This document shows, piece after piece, positions 22,128-32,200 of a DNA stretch of 64,000 bases (position 1 is the first letter of the stretch; every line of letters begins with the position of its first letter). Origin of the DNA: Adenophora triphylla var. japonica (taxonomy: Eukaryota > Streptophyta > Magnoliopsida > Asterales > Campanulaceae). The stretch lies in contig JAFEMH010000749.1 in the NCBI GenBank assembly GCA_022495995.1, positions 62,001-126,000 on the forward strand, written 5' to 3'. Below the pieces are notes generated by a model. It was not told the DNA's origin. It searched no databases and worked only from the letters and a program-made list of their open reading frames with translations. The position numbers and the translations under genes were made by a program.

Positions 22128-23630
22128 CCAAATTAGCCCTGATTCAGAAAGGCCTCGCGGCCTGACATCGGCAATCTTTCGCGTTGGAGGTGTCTCGCCG
22201 TTTGTTTTTCGCATTTGTAGAGTCGCCACGCCGTTTTTATTAAGCCCGAAACATTGAAAAGGGCATCGGTTTAAAGATAATTTTAAAGCTTGTTTTTTTG
22301 TGTGATGAGATTTTTTGAGTTCGGAGGTCGAGATGACTCCCGGGAAGAGAATATTAGAATATTAGAGCTCACCTTGAAGGTAGCCTCGTGAAACGAGTCT
22401 TTCGGATACCCCTAATATCCTTTAAATGTTGTGTGTGTGTGTGTGTGTGCTTTTAAAAATGGCATGTTTGTATCGGATGTCTACATTTGTATGCTATGTA
22501 TGGAAATGTATTGAAATAGTATAGGAAGGAAGCCTTACCAATGTTGGTTCGTGGTCTGGCTCTTCATTTGGGGAATGGTGGTTTGAGGCTCCGGAAGTAG
22601 CGTTAGGGTATGGATCTGGGATTGCCCGGGAGGGGCCCAGGTTGTACGCGGACGAGTTTCGGCGTGAGTTGAGGTTGTAGAGTTTGCGTGTCGGGGGCGA
22701 GAGGGTTCGGCGTACGTGGGGATCCGTCGGGATCACTCGGGCGGAGGTTCGGGGCGTGCGTCGGGTGGTGGCGGAGTCAGCTCCTCGGCGAGAGGGTTCT
22801 GGCTGTGGTTTGGGATCGGTCGGTTTGACTCGGAAAGAGCCGGGACACCGTGGAAAGACCCGACACGTAAGGCCTCGGAGTACTCACGAGGGGCCTCAGA
22901 GTACCTCGAGTGCCTCGGGGCAGCGCGGGAGCCGTCTCGGGAGCGCTTCCCGGGGAGGCTTCGGAGCACCACGAGGGAGCTCGGAAGGCCTGGGAAAGGA
23001 TCCGAAAGTGGGCCGGGAGATGCCTCGAAGAGGACTTAGAGTGAGCGTGAAGGCTAAAGGAGGGAAGAGAGTAAGAGGGAGGCTGTAAGTGAAAATGAGG
23101 AGGGAAGCTCCCTCTATTTATAGTAAAAATTTCTGGAGCAAAAAAAGAGGTCCGTACGGACCTTCTTGGTTATCCGAGGAATTTTGGATTTCCTCGATTT
23201 GAGGGAATCTCGCAATGATGGAGAATATTCTACCGGAATGATGGTGTTCCCTTTGAGCAATAAGGTCCGTACGGATCTGTATCTTGCATGCAAGAGATTA
23301 AAGTACGCACGACCAACTTCTGCAGGGAAGTAATCATTTTCCGGGATTTGAGGGAATATTGTGGACTTTAAGGGGATTCGGTAATCATTGAAAACAAAGA
23401 GGTCCGTACGGACCTTAATTGCTTTTCCGATTTCACGAAAATTCCCAAAAGGTCCTTTTTTGTCCCTTTTTATCCCCGAGAAAGGCTCCTCCTTGGCTTT
23501 GGTTGGGGGTTTGAGAGGGTTTTGAGGAGGGTTTTGAGTGAGAGAGGTCTCGAGGAGCTGCGTGGATGAGTCTGCAAGGTGTTTCCGTGTCAGTTTGAAA
23601 GAGGTGATCTAGATTTGGGGGTACTTACGT
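22128..23630 (-). repeat. 5' LTR of element D
   Basis: It matches 8913-10330 over its whole length but with many 1-6 base insertions and deletions. The TATA-like site is at about 23113-23122 on the minus strand. Palindromes are described with the 3' LTR. The end reads TACTTACGT where the other copy reads TACTTACA, directly followed by the TTGCT duplication. Confidence 0.8.
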
Positions 23631-23635
23631 TTGCT

Positions 23636-25490
23636 TTACCTTTTCCTGAGACGCTTTCCCTCTTGGGAATTTCTTTAGTTAGTTCAAATTTCCTCATCCT
23701 TTTCACTCGAGGATGCACACTTCTCTCCTCTTCCTCGAGATCAAGGCCCTAGACCATCCTTAGTTCCGGAGGAACTTGGAAGTCCATGATTTTATCGTTG
23801 GTGGATTGAGACTTGAGCCACGAATCAATAATCTTTTGGCGATCGTCGATTTGGGTTACCCAGTCATCATTCTGAGAGTTGAAGTGCGGCAACCTTAGTT
23901 TCAAGGATGCGGTTTTGATCGGAGAGGAGTCATCATTTGATTTGGTCCTTAAGATTAGAAATTTCGGACCTCATCACGGTTTTCTCCGTCTTTGTACGGA
24001 TTAAGTTCATCATGAGGCTAAGCTTAAGGCTTTCTTAAGATTTGAGCGATGGATCACCATTTCACTTCCTTGAACATCCTTTCATGTTCCATGGGAGAAA
24101 CCTCTTCCACCACCTTTTTCAAAAATTTTTCTTTGGAATAGTTTTGAAGGTGGAGCATTGTAGGAGGAAAAATGGGACGTGAATACGAGCAATTTCCTAT
24201 CTTAATGCTAGGAGTAAGTTTGATATCATCATCCAATTTAAAATTTGGAAGTTTTGTAGAAACCTCCTTTTCTTCCATATCTTGCAACTCAGTGACTCGA
24301 GTGACCGGATTCGCCGGAAGCATCGCAACTAAGCGAGATTAACCTCTTCGGTTTCATCATCACTTCCATCATCGGAATCTGTTTCAATCCAAGTTGCTAA
24401 TTCCTTGGAATTCTCTTCCTCCTCGTGCAACCATTCCCTTGCGACGAGAAAATTTCGCGGAGAGGTTTTCTTTTCATGTATTCATATTTAGAATTTGTGG
24501 ACACTCAGATGCAAAGTGACCGGAGTTTTCTACAATTGTAGCAAACTAGATCACTCTTTTTCTTTGTATCTCTGACCTTAGAAAACGTTGCGGGGAGGTT
24601 TGCCTTTTGAAAATGATTTTTGTGAAAGGTTTTGAGGATTTTCTAAATTTTTGGAATCTTTTCACAAACATGGCAAAATCATCATCATCCATCTCGATGA
24701 GTGATGAGGCTGATATGGAAGGATCGAGTGGTTTGGTTGGATGTAGATGGTTTCTCCTCTTGTTCCACTACGGACATAGAAAGCGATTTGGTTTTCCTTC
24801 AATCTCTTCAATATGATTTAATTTTTAATTCATAGACTACTAAGATTGGCGTACAAGTTACTTAACGACCAAGTACCCAAAACTTTGGAGTCTTCTAAAG
24901 AAGGTAGCCTTATTTACCCATTTAGAACCTAAAGCGAGATAGGAAAGTCATATTGATTTCCTTATCGGTTAAAGTTTTGCCAAGAGATCTACAAGCATTA
25001 ACTACCTCAACATATCGGCCGTAGGTTTGACGCGAGGTTTCGTTGGATTTTACTCTGAGTTGTTGTTGTATGATCTTTCAACAAAGATATAATTTGGTTT
25101 CCTTGCATTCATCATCACCTTCGAGGTAGCTCTCAATGGCATCCCACATCTCGCTTTGCGGTTACGAGGTACATCACTTTACGTAGAGTTGATACGGGAG
25201 GTTCGAAATGATGTGCCTAGCCTTCTTGTCCCAAGAAGCAACCAATCTCTTCTCTTCATCCGACCACTCTTCTTTTGGCTTTTTGACCTCTGGAATTGTT
25301 GCACCTGGTGGTTGCATCTCGTGTTGGCCTTCATTGGAACCAACGGGCCATTGATTACGCACTCCACCGACATTTCATCTATAGTTTCCAAATGAATAAG
25401 CATTCGGCACTTCCGGATGTCAAAGTGGTCTTCGTCCAAGATTGGAATGTGTGAATAGTTAACAGTAGTCATTGTCTTTGTATTTGCCAT
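23636..25490 (-). pseudogene. S1 gag, copia/Sirevirus type, broken
   Basis: It starts at ATG 25488-25490 with text typical of copia gag (HIPILDEDHFDIRKCRMLIH), the DUF4219/UBN2 region. Frames shift near 25180. A CCHC zinc knuckle is visible across a frameshift at about 24490-24545 (CYNC, then GHFASECP). 24054-24323 is an acidic/lysine-rich C-terminal part. It is interrupted at 23631 by element D, after which coding continues at 8912. Confidence 0.75.
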
Positions 25491-25542
25491 ATCGAATCGG
25501 CAGCGGTTAAGCTTGAAAAACGATGGTTTTAAAATGTGTTAA

Positions 25543-25554
25543 GCTACGATACCA
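25543..25554 (-). other. Primer-binding site of S1
   Basis: The minus-strand TGGTATCGTAGC, two bases inside the 5' LTR end, resembles the initiator-methionine tRNA site TGGTATCAGAGC used by most copia elements, with two mismatches. Confidence 0.7.
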
Positions 25555-25556
25555 CT

Positions 25557-27003
25557 TGTTGGTCCCGAAGGTGGCAACAAGGGGAAAATACGGCTAGAGG
25601 GGGTGAATAGGCATTGTAAATTTTTCGCCCTCGATTTAAAAGTAATCCTCTATACTTACAAAAACCGCTTGCGGTATAAGAAACTCGCAAGTAGAGTTAT
25701 AAAAATGCACAGCGGAATAATGAAGTTACAAAGCGGTTTTGAGAGGCGGTTTGCAAGCGGTTGCTTGATGGTGCGGTTTTTTTGAAAGTGTAGTTTTGCA
25801 AAAGTGAAGTCTAGACAATGTTAACTCCAAACACAATTTCACAATAAGGATCACTATATAAAGATCAAACAGAGACAGAGATAAACAATTAGCAAGCACA
25901 GAAAATAAATGCAGTAAAGTATATGAACAAGCTATTTGGAGTGGTTCAATCGATAAACGATCTACGTCCACTACCAAGATGGTTAGTCTTGGATTTCTAA
26001 GATAGATTTTATATTGAGTATTTGAGAGATTACAAAGTACAATAAAATCTTTTCTATGAAGAACAAATCCAAAACTATAACCAGTGTATCTCAAATGAAT
26101 AAACTATGTGTTTAAACAAGAGAGGTGTGTGTGTGAGAACAAGATCAAGGCTCTTTAAATCTGTGAGATGTAGAGCACAATGATTCTTGATGTGTTAAGG
26201 CTTGATTTCTGGGCTGGGGAATATTTCTTGAAGTATTGAAGATGAAGATTCAAAGGACTAAGAATTTCGGGGCAGAGCTTCAACTTCTCATGAACACAGC
26301 AAATTCTCAAGATTCAAGCAATCTTCAAATGGTGAAGATTAGGGGTATTTATACCCAAGCATCAGGAATATAGCCGTTGGACACAGCTGTTGAAAGGACA
26401 GTACTTGATGCTTTCCCATTGGTCCACTGATATCCACTTTTGTCCTTTAGAGCTGTTGGTGCAGTAAAGCTGATCAGACCTCAGCTGCAATCAAGGTGGT
26501 TAGGACATCTGTCACCTTTATGAGATCTTTGCAGATCTGCTCTGACATTGGGTCACGTGACAAGATATGGTGGTTGACTTTTAATATTGCTGACGTGGAT
26601 TCCAAAGGATAAAAGGATCACTTCAAGAAGTCAATCATTGGGGCGGTTCTGGGGCAAGCGGTTTGACAAAAGGCGGTTCCACCAGAAGAGGATTTCCAAA
26701 AGTGCGGTTTGCACTTGATTGATCAAGCGGTTTCAGATGAGAGGAATCTCAAGGCAAGGCGGTTCCGCTGCTGCTTACGAAAAAGGCGGTTCAGGAACCC
26801 TTGAAACTGCAATCCTAAAATCCAATGATTCTTGTGCCAGTCTTCAAGCCTAAATTTTAACCTATTCTATAAAATGGACTTAGCTAAAAATTGAAGTCTA
26901 AGCTTCATTACATAGGGTCCTAAAGTCCTTAAAAGAAACAGGAGGTTATGGTATCAATCAAATCTAATACAAAATAGGAGGGTTAAAATATGCATACCCA
27001 ACA
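25557..27003 (-). repeat. 5' LTR of S1 (1,447 bp)
   Basis: In element orientation it runs TGTTGGGTATG ... GACCAACA, with inverted ends TGTTGG/CCAACA. A TATA-like TATAAATA lies on the minus strand at 26346-26353. AACCGC copies form two clusters, 26640-26790 (upstream of the TATA) and 25665-25785 (downstream). The first 200 bp match the LTR that starts at 63589 in plus orientation. Confidence 0.88.
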
Positions 27004-27008
27004 CTGTT

Positions 27009-27261
27009 CCTTCGCGATTCTTTGCTTAGTGCCTTGTTTCTTATGACTTGTCTCCAATCTTTATTTATACACCATTAACATTTACATGTCGCGCGTTTTT
27101 CTCTTGATACGCCAGGATTTTGCTTCGATAGTTCATCGAAGATTGCATCCCTTCATCCTGTCTCTATATACATACTACTCCCTTCAAAAAAGTGAGGCTT
27201 GTCTTTAGGCAGCCTCACTCCCAAGCGTAGATTCTTGCCAACTATTTGCTACGACAATTTT
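27009..27261. other. E-related 3' sequence without a gene
   Basis: CT-rich sequence beside the S1 insertion. No ORF or repeat is recognised. Confidence 0.4.
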
Positions 27262-28038
27262 CGGCGTATCCATTTGGTGTCTTGGTTTCTAACCAATGCA
27301 CCGCCTCAATTTGGGCGACTTGGTCTCTAACCAAGATGCCGGATCCATTCGGTGCCTTGGTCTCTAACCAAGACATCGCATCCATTTTTGGGCGACTTGG
27401 TCTCTAACCAAGACGCCGCATCCATTTGGTGCCTTGGTCTCTAACCAAGACGCCGCATCCCTTTTGGGCGACTTGGTTTCTAACCAAGACGCCGCATCCA
27501 TTTTTGGGCGACTTGGTCTCTAACCAAGACGCCGCATCCATTTGGTGCCTTGGTCTCTAACCAAGACACCGCATCCATTTTTGGGCGACTTGGTCTCTAA
27601 CCAAGACGCCGCATCCATTTGGTGCCTTGGTCTCTAACCAAGACACCGCATCCCTTTTGGGCGACTTGGTCTCTAACCAAGACGCGCATCCATTGGTGCC
27701 TTGGTCTCTAACCAAGACACCGCATCCATTTTTGGGCGACTTGGTCTCTAACCAAGACGCCGCATCCATTTGGTGCCTTGGTCTCTAACCAAGACGCCGC
27801 ATCCCTTTTGGGCGACTTGGTCTCTAACCAAGACGCCGCATCCATTTGGTGCCTTGGTCTCTAACCAAGACACCGCATCCATTTTTGGGCGACTTGGTCT
27901 CTAACCAAGACGCCGCATCCATTTGGTGCCTTGGTCTCTAACCAAGACGCCGCATCCATTTTTGGGCGACTTGGTCTCTAACCAAGACGCCGCATCCATT
28001 TGGTGCCTTGGTCTCTAACCAAGACACCGCATCCATTT
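27262..28038. repeat. Tandem array of about 20 hairpin units (36-40 bp, alternating)
   Basis: Units alternate between 'gccgcatccatttggtgc' and 'gcatccatttttgggcga', each followed by CTTGGTCTCTAACCAAG. That 17-mer is a hairpin: arms CTTGGT and ACCAAG around CTCTA. About 20 copies run from 27281 to about 28022 with very little divergence. It lies 3' of integrase in element E. It is not a CRISPR array: there are no distinct spacers. Confidence 0.9.
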
Positions 28039-28425
28039 TTGTCAGGTGTTGGCGCCGATTACTTCTCGCCTTCCTCCACGTGCTTCAGCTGTCACCCCCC
28101 TTTGTCGAATTTCTTTATCTCCTATGAAAGTGGCTTCCTTGACCCCTTCTTCTTTCTAATCTCGCCTTTCCAATAACTGTTTCATAAAACAGAAAATTTG
28201 TCAAATTTCGATAGAAACGATAATCACAAAACAGTATGTCGCTGAATAATTCCTGCCTCCTTCCATCATGTTCATAAGTTACATCATGCTAGATTGGCAA
28301 ATGCTACCCAACTTTCCCGTCAATGTGATGTACACAAAAACACATGACCCCAGGAGAAAAGTTACGTAGCTTTTGTTATCTAGAGCAAAAATCAAAAGAT
28401 GCAACTACAAAAGATTGCTACAACT
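28039..28425 (-). other. 3' untranslated part of E
   Basis: No ORF, LTR end or polypurine tract is clearly recognised between the hairpin array and the integrase stop near 28426. Confidence 0.5.
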
Positions 28426-29275
28426 TCATTGATAAAAACGCTTCAGATGATCAACACTCCAAGCATTCTTCAATTCTTCACCATCCTGCTTTCTTAGCCG
28501 ATAAGTCCCTTCCCGAATAACTTGAGACACCTGAAATGGCCCTTCCCACTTTTCATTCAACTTGGTAAAACCTGGTTTGGGTCCCGTGACTTCTGCACTT
28601 CTTAATACCCAATCACCTACATTAAAAGACCTCTTGTTAACCCGCCTATCGTGCTGGGCCTTCATCTTCTGTTTGTAATTCACCATCCTCATTCTCGCTT
28701 GCAACCTCCTTTCATCAATCAAATCAAGATCATTACATCGTCGCTGGCCATTTCTCGCCTCGTCATAATAAGTCACCCGGTATGTCGGCAAGGCCATCTC
28801 GGCTGGTGCCATGGCTTCAGATCCATAATTCAAAGCGAACGCTGTTTCACCAGTTGAGCCCTTTATCGTGGTCCTCACATACCATAGTGCCGTTGACAAC
28901 TCATCTAACCACGCGCCGCCCCTTCCTTCTAAATTCTTTCGTAAGGCGGCAATGATTTGCTTGTTTGCCGCCTCCTTTGCCCATTACAGCTACGCGGCAC
29001 ATGTACACTGCTGACATCCAGTGTTTCACATTCATTCTCTTACATTCCGCGGTAAATTTCTTCCCGAATTGTGTTCCATGATCAGAGATGATGACCCTGG
29101 GTAACCCATACCTACACCAAATGTTCTCTTGTACAAACTTGATTACATTATCCTCGCTTATCGTTGCCAAGGCTTTCGCTTCCGTCCACTTCGTAAAATA
29201 ATCAACGGCCACCACTACATGCTGGCATCCTCCCTTGGCCTTTGAGAATGGCCCAATCAAATCTATGCCCCACAT
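28426..29275 (-). pseudogene. Element E integrase core and C-terminus
   Basis: 29275-28901 encodes the core start (MWGIDLIGPFSKAKGGCQHV, VVVAVDYFTKWTEAKALA, then ISDHGTQF), with the first two catalytic aspartates. A frameshift near 28960 damages the segment with the catalytic glutamate. 28899-28426 encodes the end: ETAFALNYGSEAMAPAEMAL, the DLIDERRLQARMRMVNYKQ helix, and the tail FQVSQVIREGTYRLRKQDGE to a stop. No chromodomain is present, as expected for Tat. Confidence 0.88.
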
Positions 29276-29284
29276 ATCAAAAGG

Positions 29285-32200
29285 TCACGTTGCGACAATA
29301 GGCGTCTGCTCAGTGGCGGGTTGACGCGGAATATTCTCAAACCTTTGACATTTCTCGCATTTCCGCACATATTCTTCAGCATCCTTCTTCAAGCTTGGCC
29401 AATAATAACCATGGAACAACACCTTCTCCGCTAGAGATCTCGCCCCCGGATGACCTCCACAGACACCTTCATGGATTTCAAACAAAACCTTAGCCACCAT
29501 CCCTGGCTCTATACACCTCATCAACGGCTTTGAAAAAGATCTTCTATATAAGATTCCATCTTGCACAGTAAATCGTGGGGAAGTCACCTTTACTAGTTTA
29601 GCCCTTTCTTCCTCAGGCGGCAATTCACCCTTCTCTAAAAAATCTTTCATGTCAGTAACCCAATTCGCTTCCGCCTCCCCAACCTCCATTACCATGGGTC
29701 TATCAATTGCCGGCGTGTCCACATACTCCACCAAGGGATCCACAGCTGCTTCATTTTCTCTACTTCCCGCCGACCTACTCAGTGCATCCGCCCTTGAATT
29801 CTCTTCTCGCCCAATTTGTTCCAACTCCCAAAACTCAAAATGACTCAAGATGTTTCTCACCAAATTACAATATCTTATTAAAAATGAATTCACCGTGCCA
29901 TATTCGCCTTTCACTTGCTTAACAATCAACTGAGAGTCAGAATGGACCACAATCCTCTTTACTCCAATATTCCGCGCAAATTCAATTCCCGACACCAATG
30001 CTTCGTACTCACTTTGATTATTAGACACCTTTGGGAACTTGAACCTAAATGCCTTCTTATACTCACATTCCGCATCTGGGGATATCAAAACCTTTCTCGC
30101 TCCCCCTCTGTCTTTTGCTGACGAACCATCTACATGTAGGACCCAACAATCCTCTGGCCTCTTCTTTCCTTCAATCAAACTTGGCACAACCCTCTTTGCC
30201 GCCTGCTTCTTCTCGCGCTCCTTAATTACTTCTTCCTGAAACTTGGTAAACGAAGTTTCAACTATAAAGTCTGCCAACGCTTGCGCCTTAATAGCCCGGC
30301 GGGATTCATATCTTATGTCGAATTCTGTCAACTCAATCGACCACTTCAAAAGTCTTCCCGCAGAATCTGGCTGCTGCAAAATCTTCCTTAAAGGAGCGTC
30401 AGTCAAAAAAACAATCGTATGAGCGATAAAATATGCCCTTAGCTTTCTTGCCGCCACCACCAGTGCATACGCCAACTTTTTTGCATTGAAGTATCTCGAT
30501 TCAACCTCACTCAACGCCTTAGAAACATAATATATAGGCCTTTGAATTCTCCCATCTTCCCGCACCAACACTGCGGCAACTGCGTAGTCAGAAGCTGCCA
30601 AGTAAATAAACAATTCTTCCCCCTCCACAGGGCTACTCAACAAAGGTGGCTTTCCCAAGTAAGATTTCATTTCTTCAAAAGCAATGCCGCATTCCTTGCT
30701 CCAATCAAAATTCTTCCCACCCTTCAGAACCTTGAAGAACGGCAAACATCTCTCCGCCGACTTCGAGATGAACCTCCCCAAGGCAATGATCCTCCCATTC
30801 AGCCGCTGAATCTCACGGATCGACTTTGGTGGCGACATGTCTAATAACGCCTGAATTTTTTCTGGGTTGGCCTCAATCCCGCGCCTGTTTACCAAAAATC
30901 CCAGAAATTTTCCCGCCGTCACACCAAACGTGCACTTACTAGGATTCAACTTCATCGAATTCCTTCTTAAATTTTCAAAAGTCTCAGCGAGATCCAATAA
31001 GTGGTTGTTCTCCCTGGTCTTGATCACCATATCATCAATGTATGCTTCTATATTCCGCCCAATTTGAGACTTGAACACTTCGTTCACCATCCTTTGATAT
31101 GTCGCCCCTGCATTCTTCAAGCCGAATGGCATCATCTTGTAACAGAAATTTCCCTTTGGGGTCCTAAACGCTGTTTTCGCTTTGTCTTCCTCTGCCATCT
31201 TAATCTGGTGATATCCTGAATAAGCATCAATAAAACTAAACACCCTGTGACCCGCAATGGAATCCACCAACTTATCAATCTTGGGTAAAGGATAGCAATC
31301 CTTAGGACATGCTGTATTCAAATCAGTGAAATCAATGCACATTCTCCATTTCTTGTTTGACTTCAAAACCATTACGGGGCAAGCCAACCAAACTGGATAT
31401 TGGATTTTCTCAATTATTCCCGCCTTCAACAACTTTTCCACTTCCTCCAATACTGCCACCTCTTTCTCTGGCGACAAATGCCTTACCCTTTGCTTAAATG
31501 GCTCCACATTGGGATCAGCATTCAAACAGTGCAGAGCCACACTCTCGTCAATACCCTTCATGTCTTCCGATCTCCAAGCGAAGACATCCAAATTTTCTTT
31601 CAAAAAATCAACCAAAGTTTCTCGCTCATCCCGCGACAATTGCTTGCCAATCTTCACCTTCTGCTCAGGAAAATAACAATTGATTTCCACCTCCTCCAAC
31701 TCTTCTCCCGCCTTGATATCTGGCTCATCCCGCACCTGCAGCGTTTCCACCTCTATTCTTTTCCTCTTCCTCATGCCAACAGGAACGGGCTTTTTATGAT
31801 CGGCAAAGACATTACCAGTAGGCCGCCCCTGAGCGTCCTCCACCTCAATGGCTTCATAATCGTCATCAGATTCGCTCATAAGTACTTTAACATTTCCCTC
31901 AACCACTTCTTCAATCCTTGGCTCCTCCATACTAACTAGCCTTACAACCCTGGCATAACTTATATGGGGTGTGGCACTCACTATTTCCATCGCCCAACAA
32001 TTTTCTTCACCAACATCACTCTGTCCCACCATATCGGAATCTACATCCCGCCAATCTGCATCCTCCTTCCTCCTTTCTTGCCTAGCCCCCGAATCAGGTT
32101 CCCGCTCGTCTAACATACACATTTCTCGCTCTCCTCCGAACACCCTTATCGCCTGCCCTGAAACTTGTTTTGTCGCTTCAGCCACCATAGCAGTTCCATT

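Larger units (their letters stand above)
8913..23630 (-). mobile_element. Tat/Ogre-type Ty3/gypsy retrotransposon D, nested in S1
   Basis: Two similar LTRs, 8913-10330 and about 22128-23630, flank 11.8 kb of internal sequence. The host duplication TTGCT is perfect (8908-8912 and 23631-23635). Minus-strand order is gag (20620 to 18660), protease (18660 to 17960), integrase (16930 to 15795), then a 5.5 kb region with tandem arrays and plus-strand ORFs, and a polypurine stretch (GAGGGGCTTC) beside the 3' LTR at 10331. RT and RNase H are missing. Integrase text such as PWPFATWGIDVIGKI and protease text LLGRPWIHQMKAVSSTLHQC fit the Tat/Ogre lineage. The element is defective. Confidence 0.85.
1..27003 (-). 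mobile_element. Sirevirus-like Ty1/copia retrotransposon S1, split by element D, 3' end off the window
   Basis: Read on the minus strand the order is 5' LTR (25557-27003), primer-binding site (25543-25554), gag (25490 down to about 23636), element D, then protease, integrase, RT and RNase H (8912 down to 5091), then an extra env-like gene (4446 to 1040) and further coiled-coil coding sequence to about 218. Pol in copia order followed by an extra ORF is the Sirevirus (SIRE1-type) layout. The host duplication next to the 5' LTR would be CTGTT at 27004-27008; its partner and the 3' LTR are beyond the left edge. The hexamer AACCGC on the coding strand (GCGGTT as printed) is strongly over-represented in the env-like gene, its introns and spacers and the LTR, and scarce in the catalytic domains. 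Confidence 0.85.

Noticed and set aside
27262..28038. Possible CRISPR array
   Set aside because: The context is eukaryotic, units are uniform and there are no unique spacers; it is a tandem repeat with internal hairpins.
31400..31939. 179-codon plus-strand ORF, and other plus ORFs in 29600-33430
   Set aside because: They are antisense shadows of the intact Pol ORF of E, without domains, splice sites or promoter.
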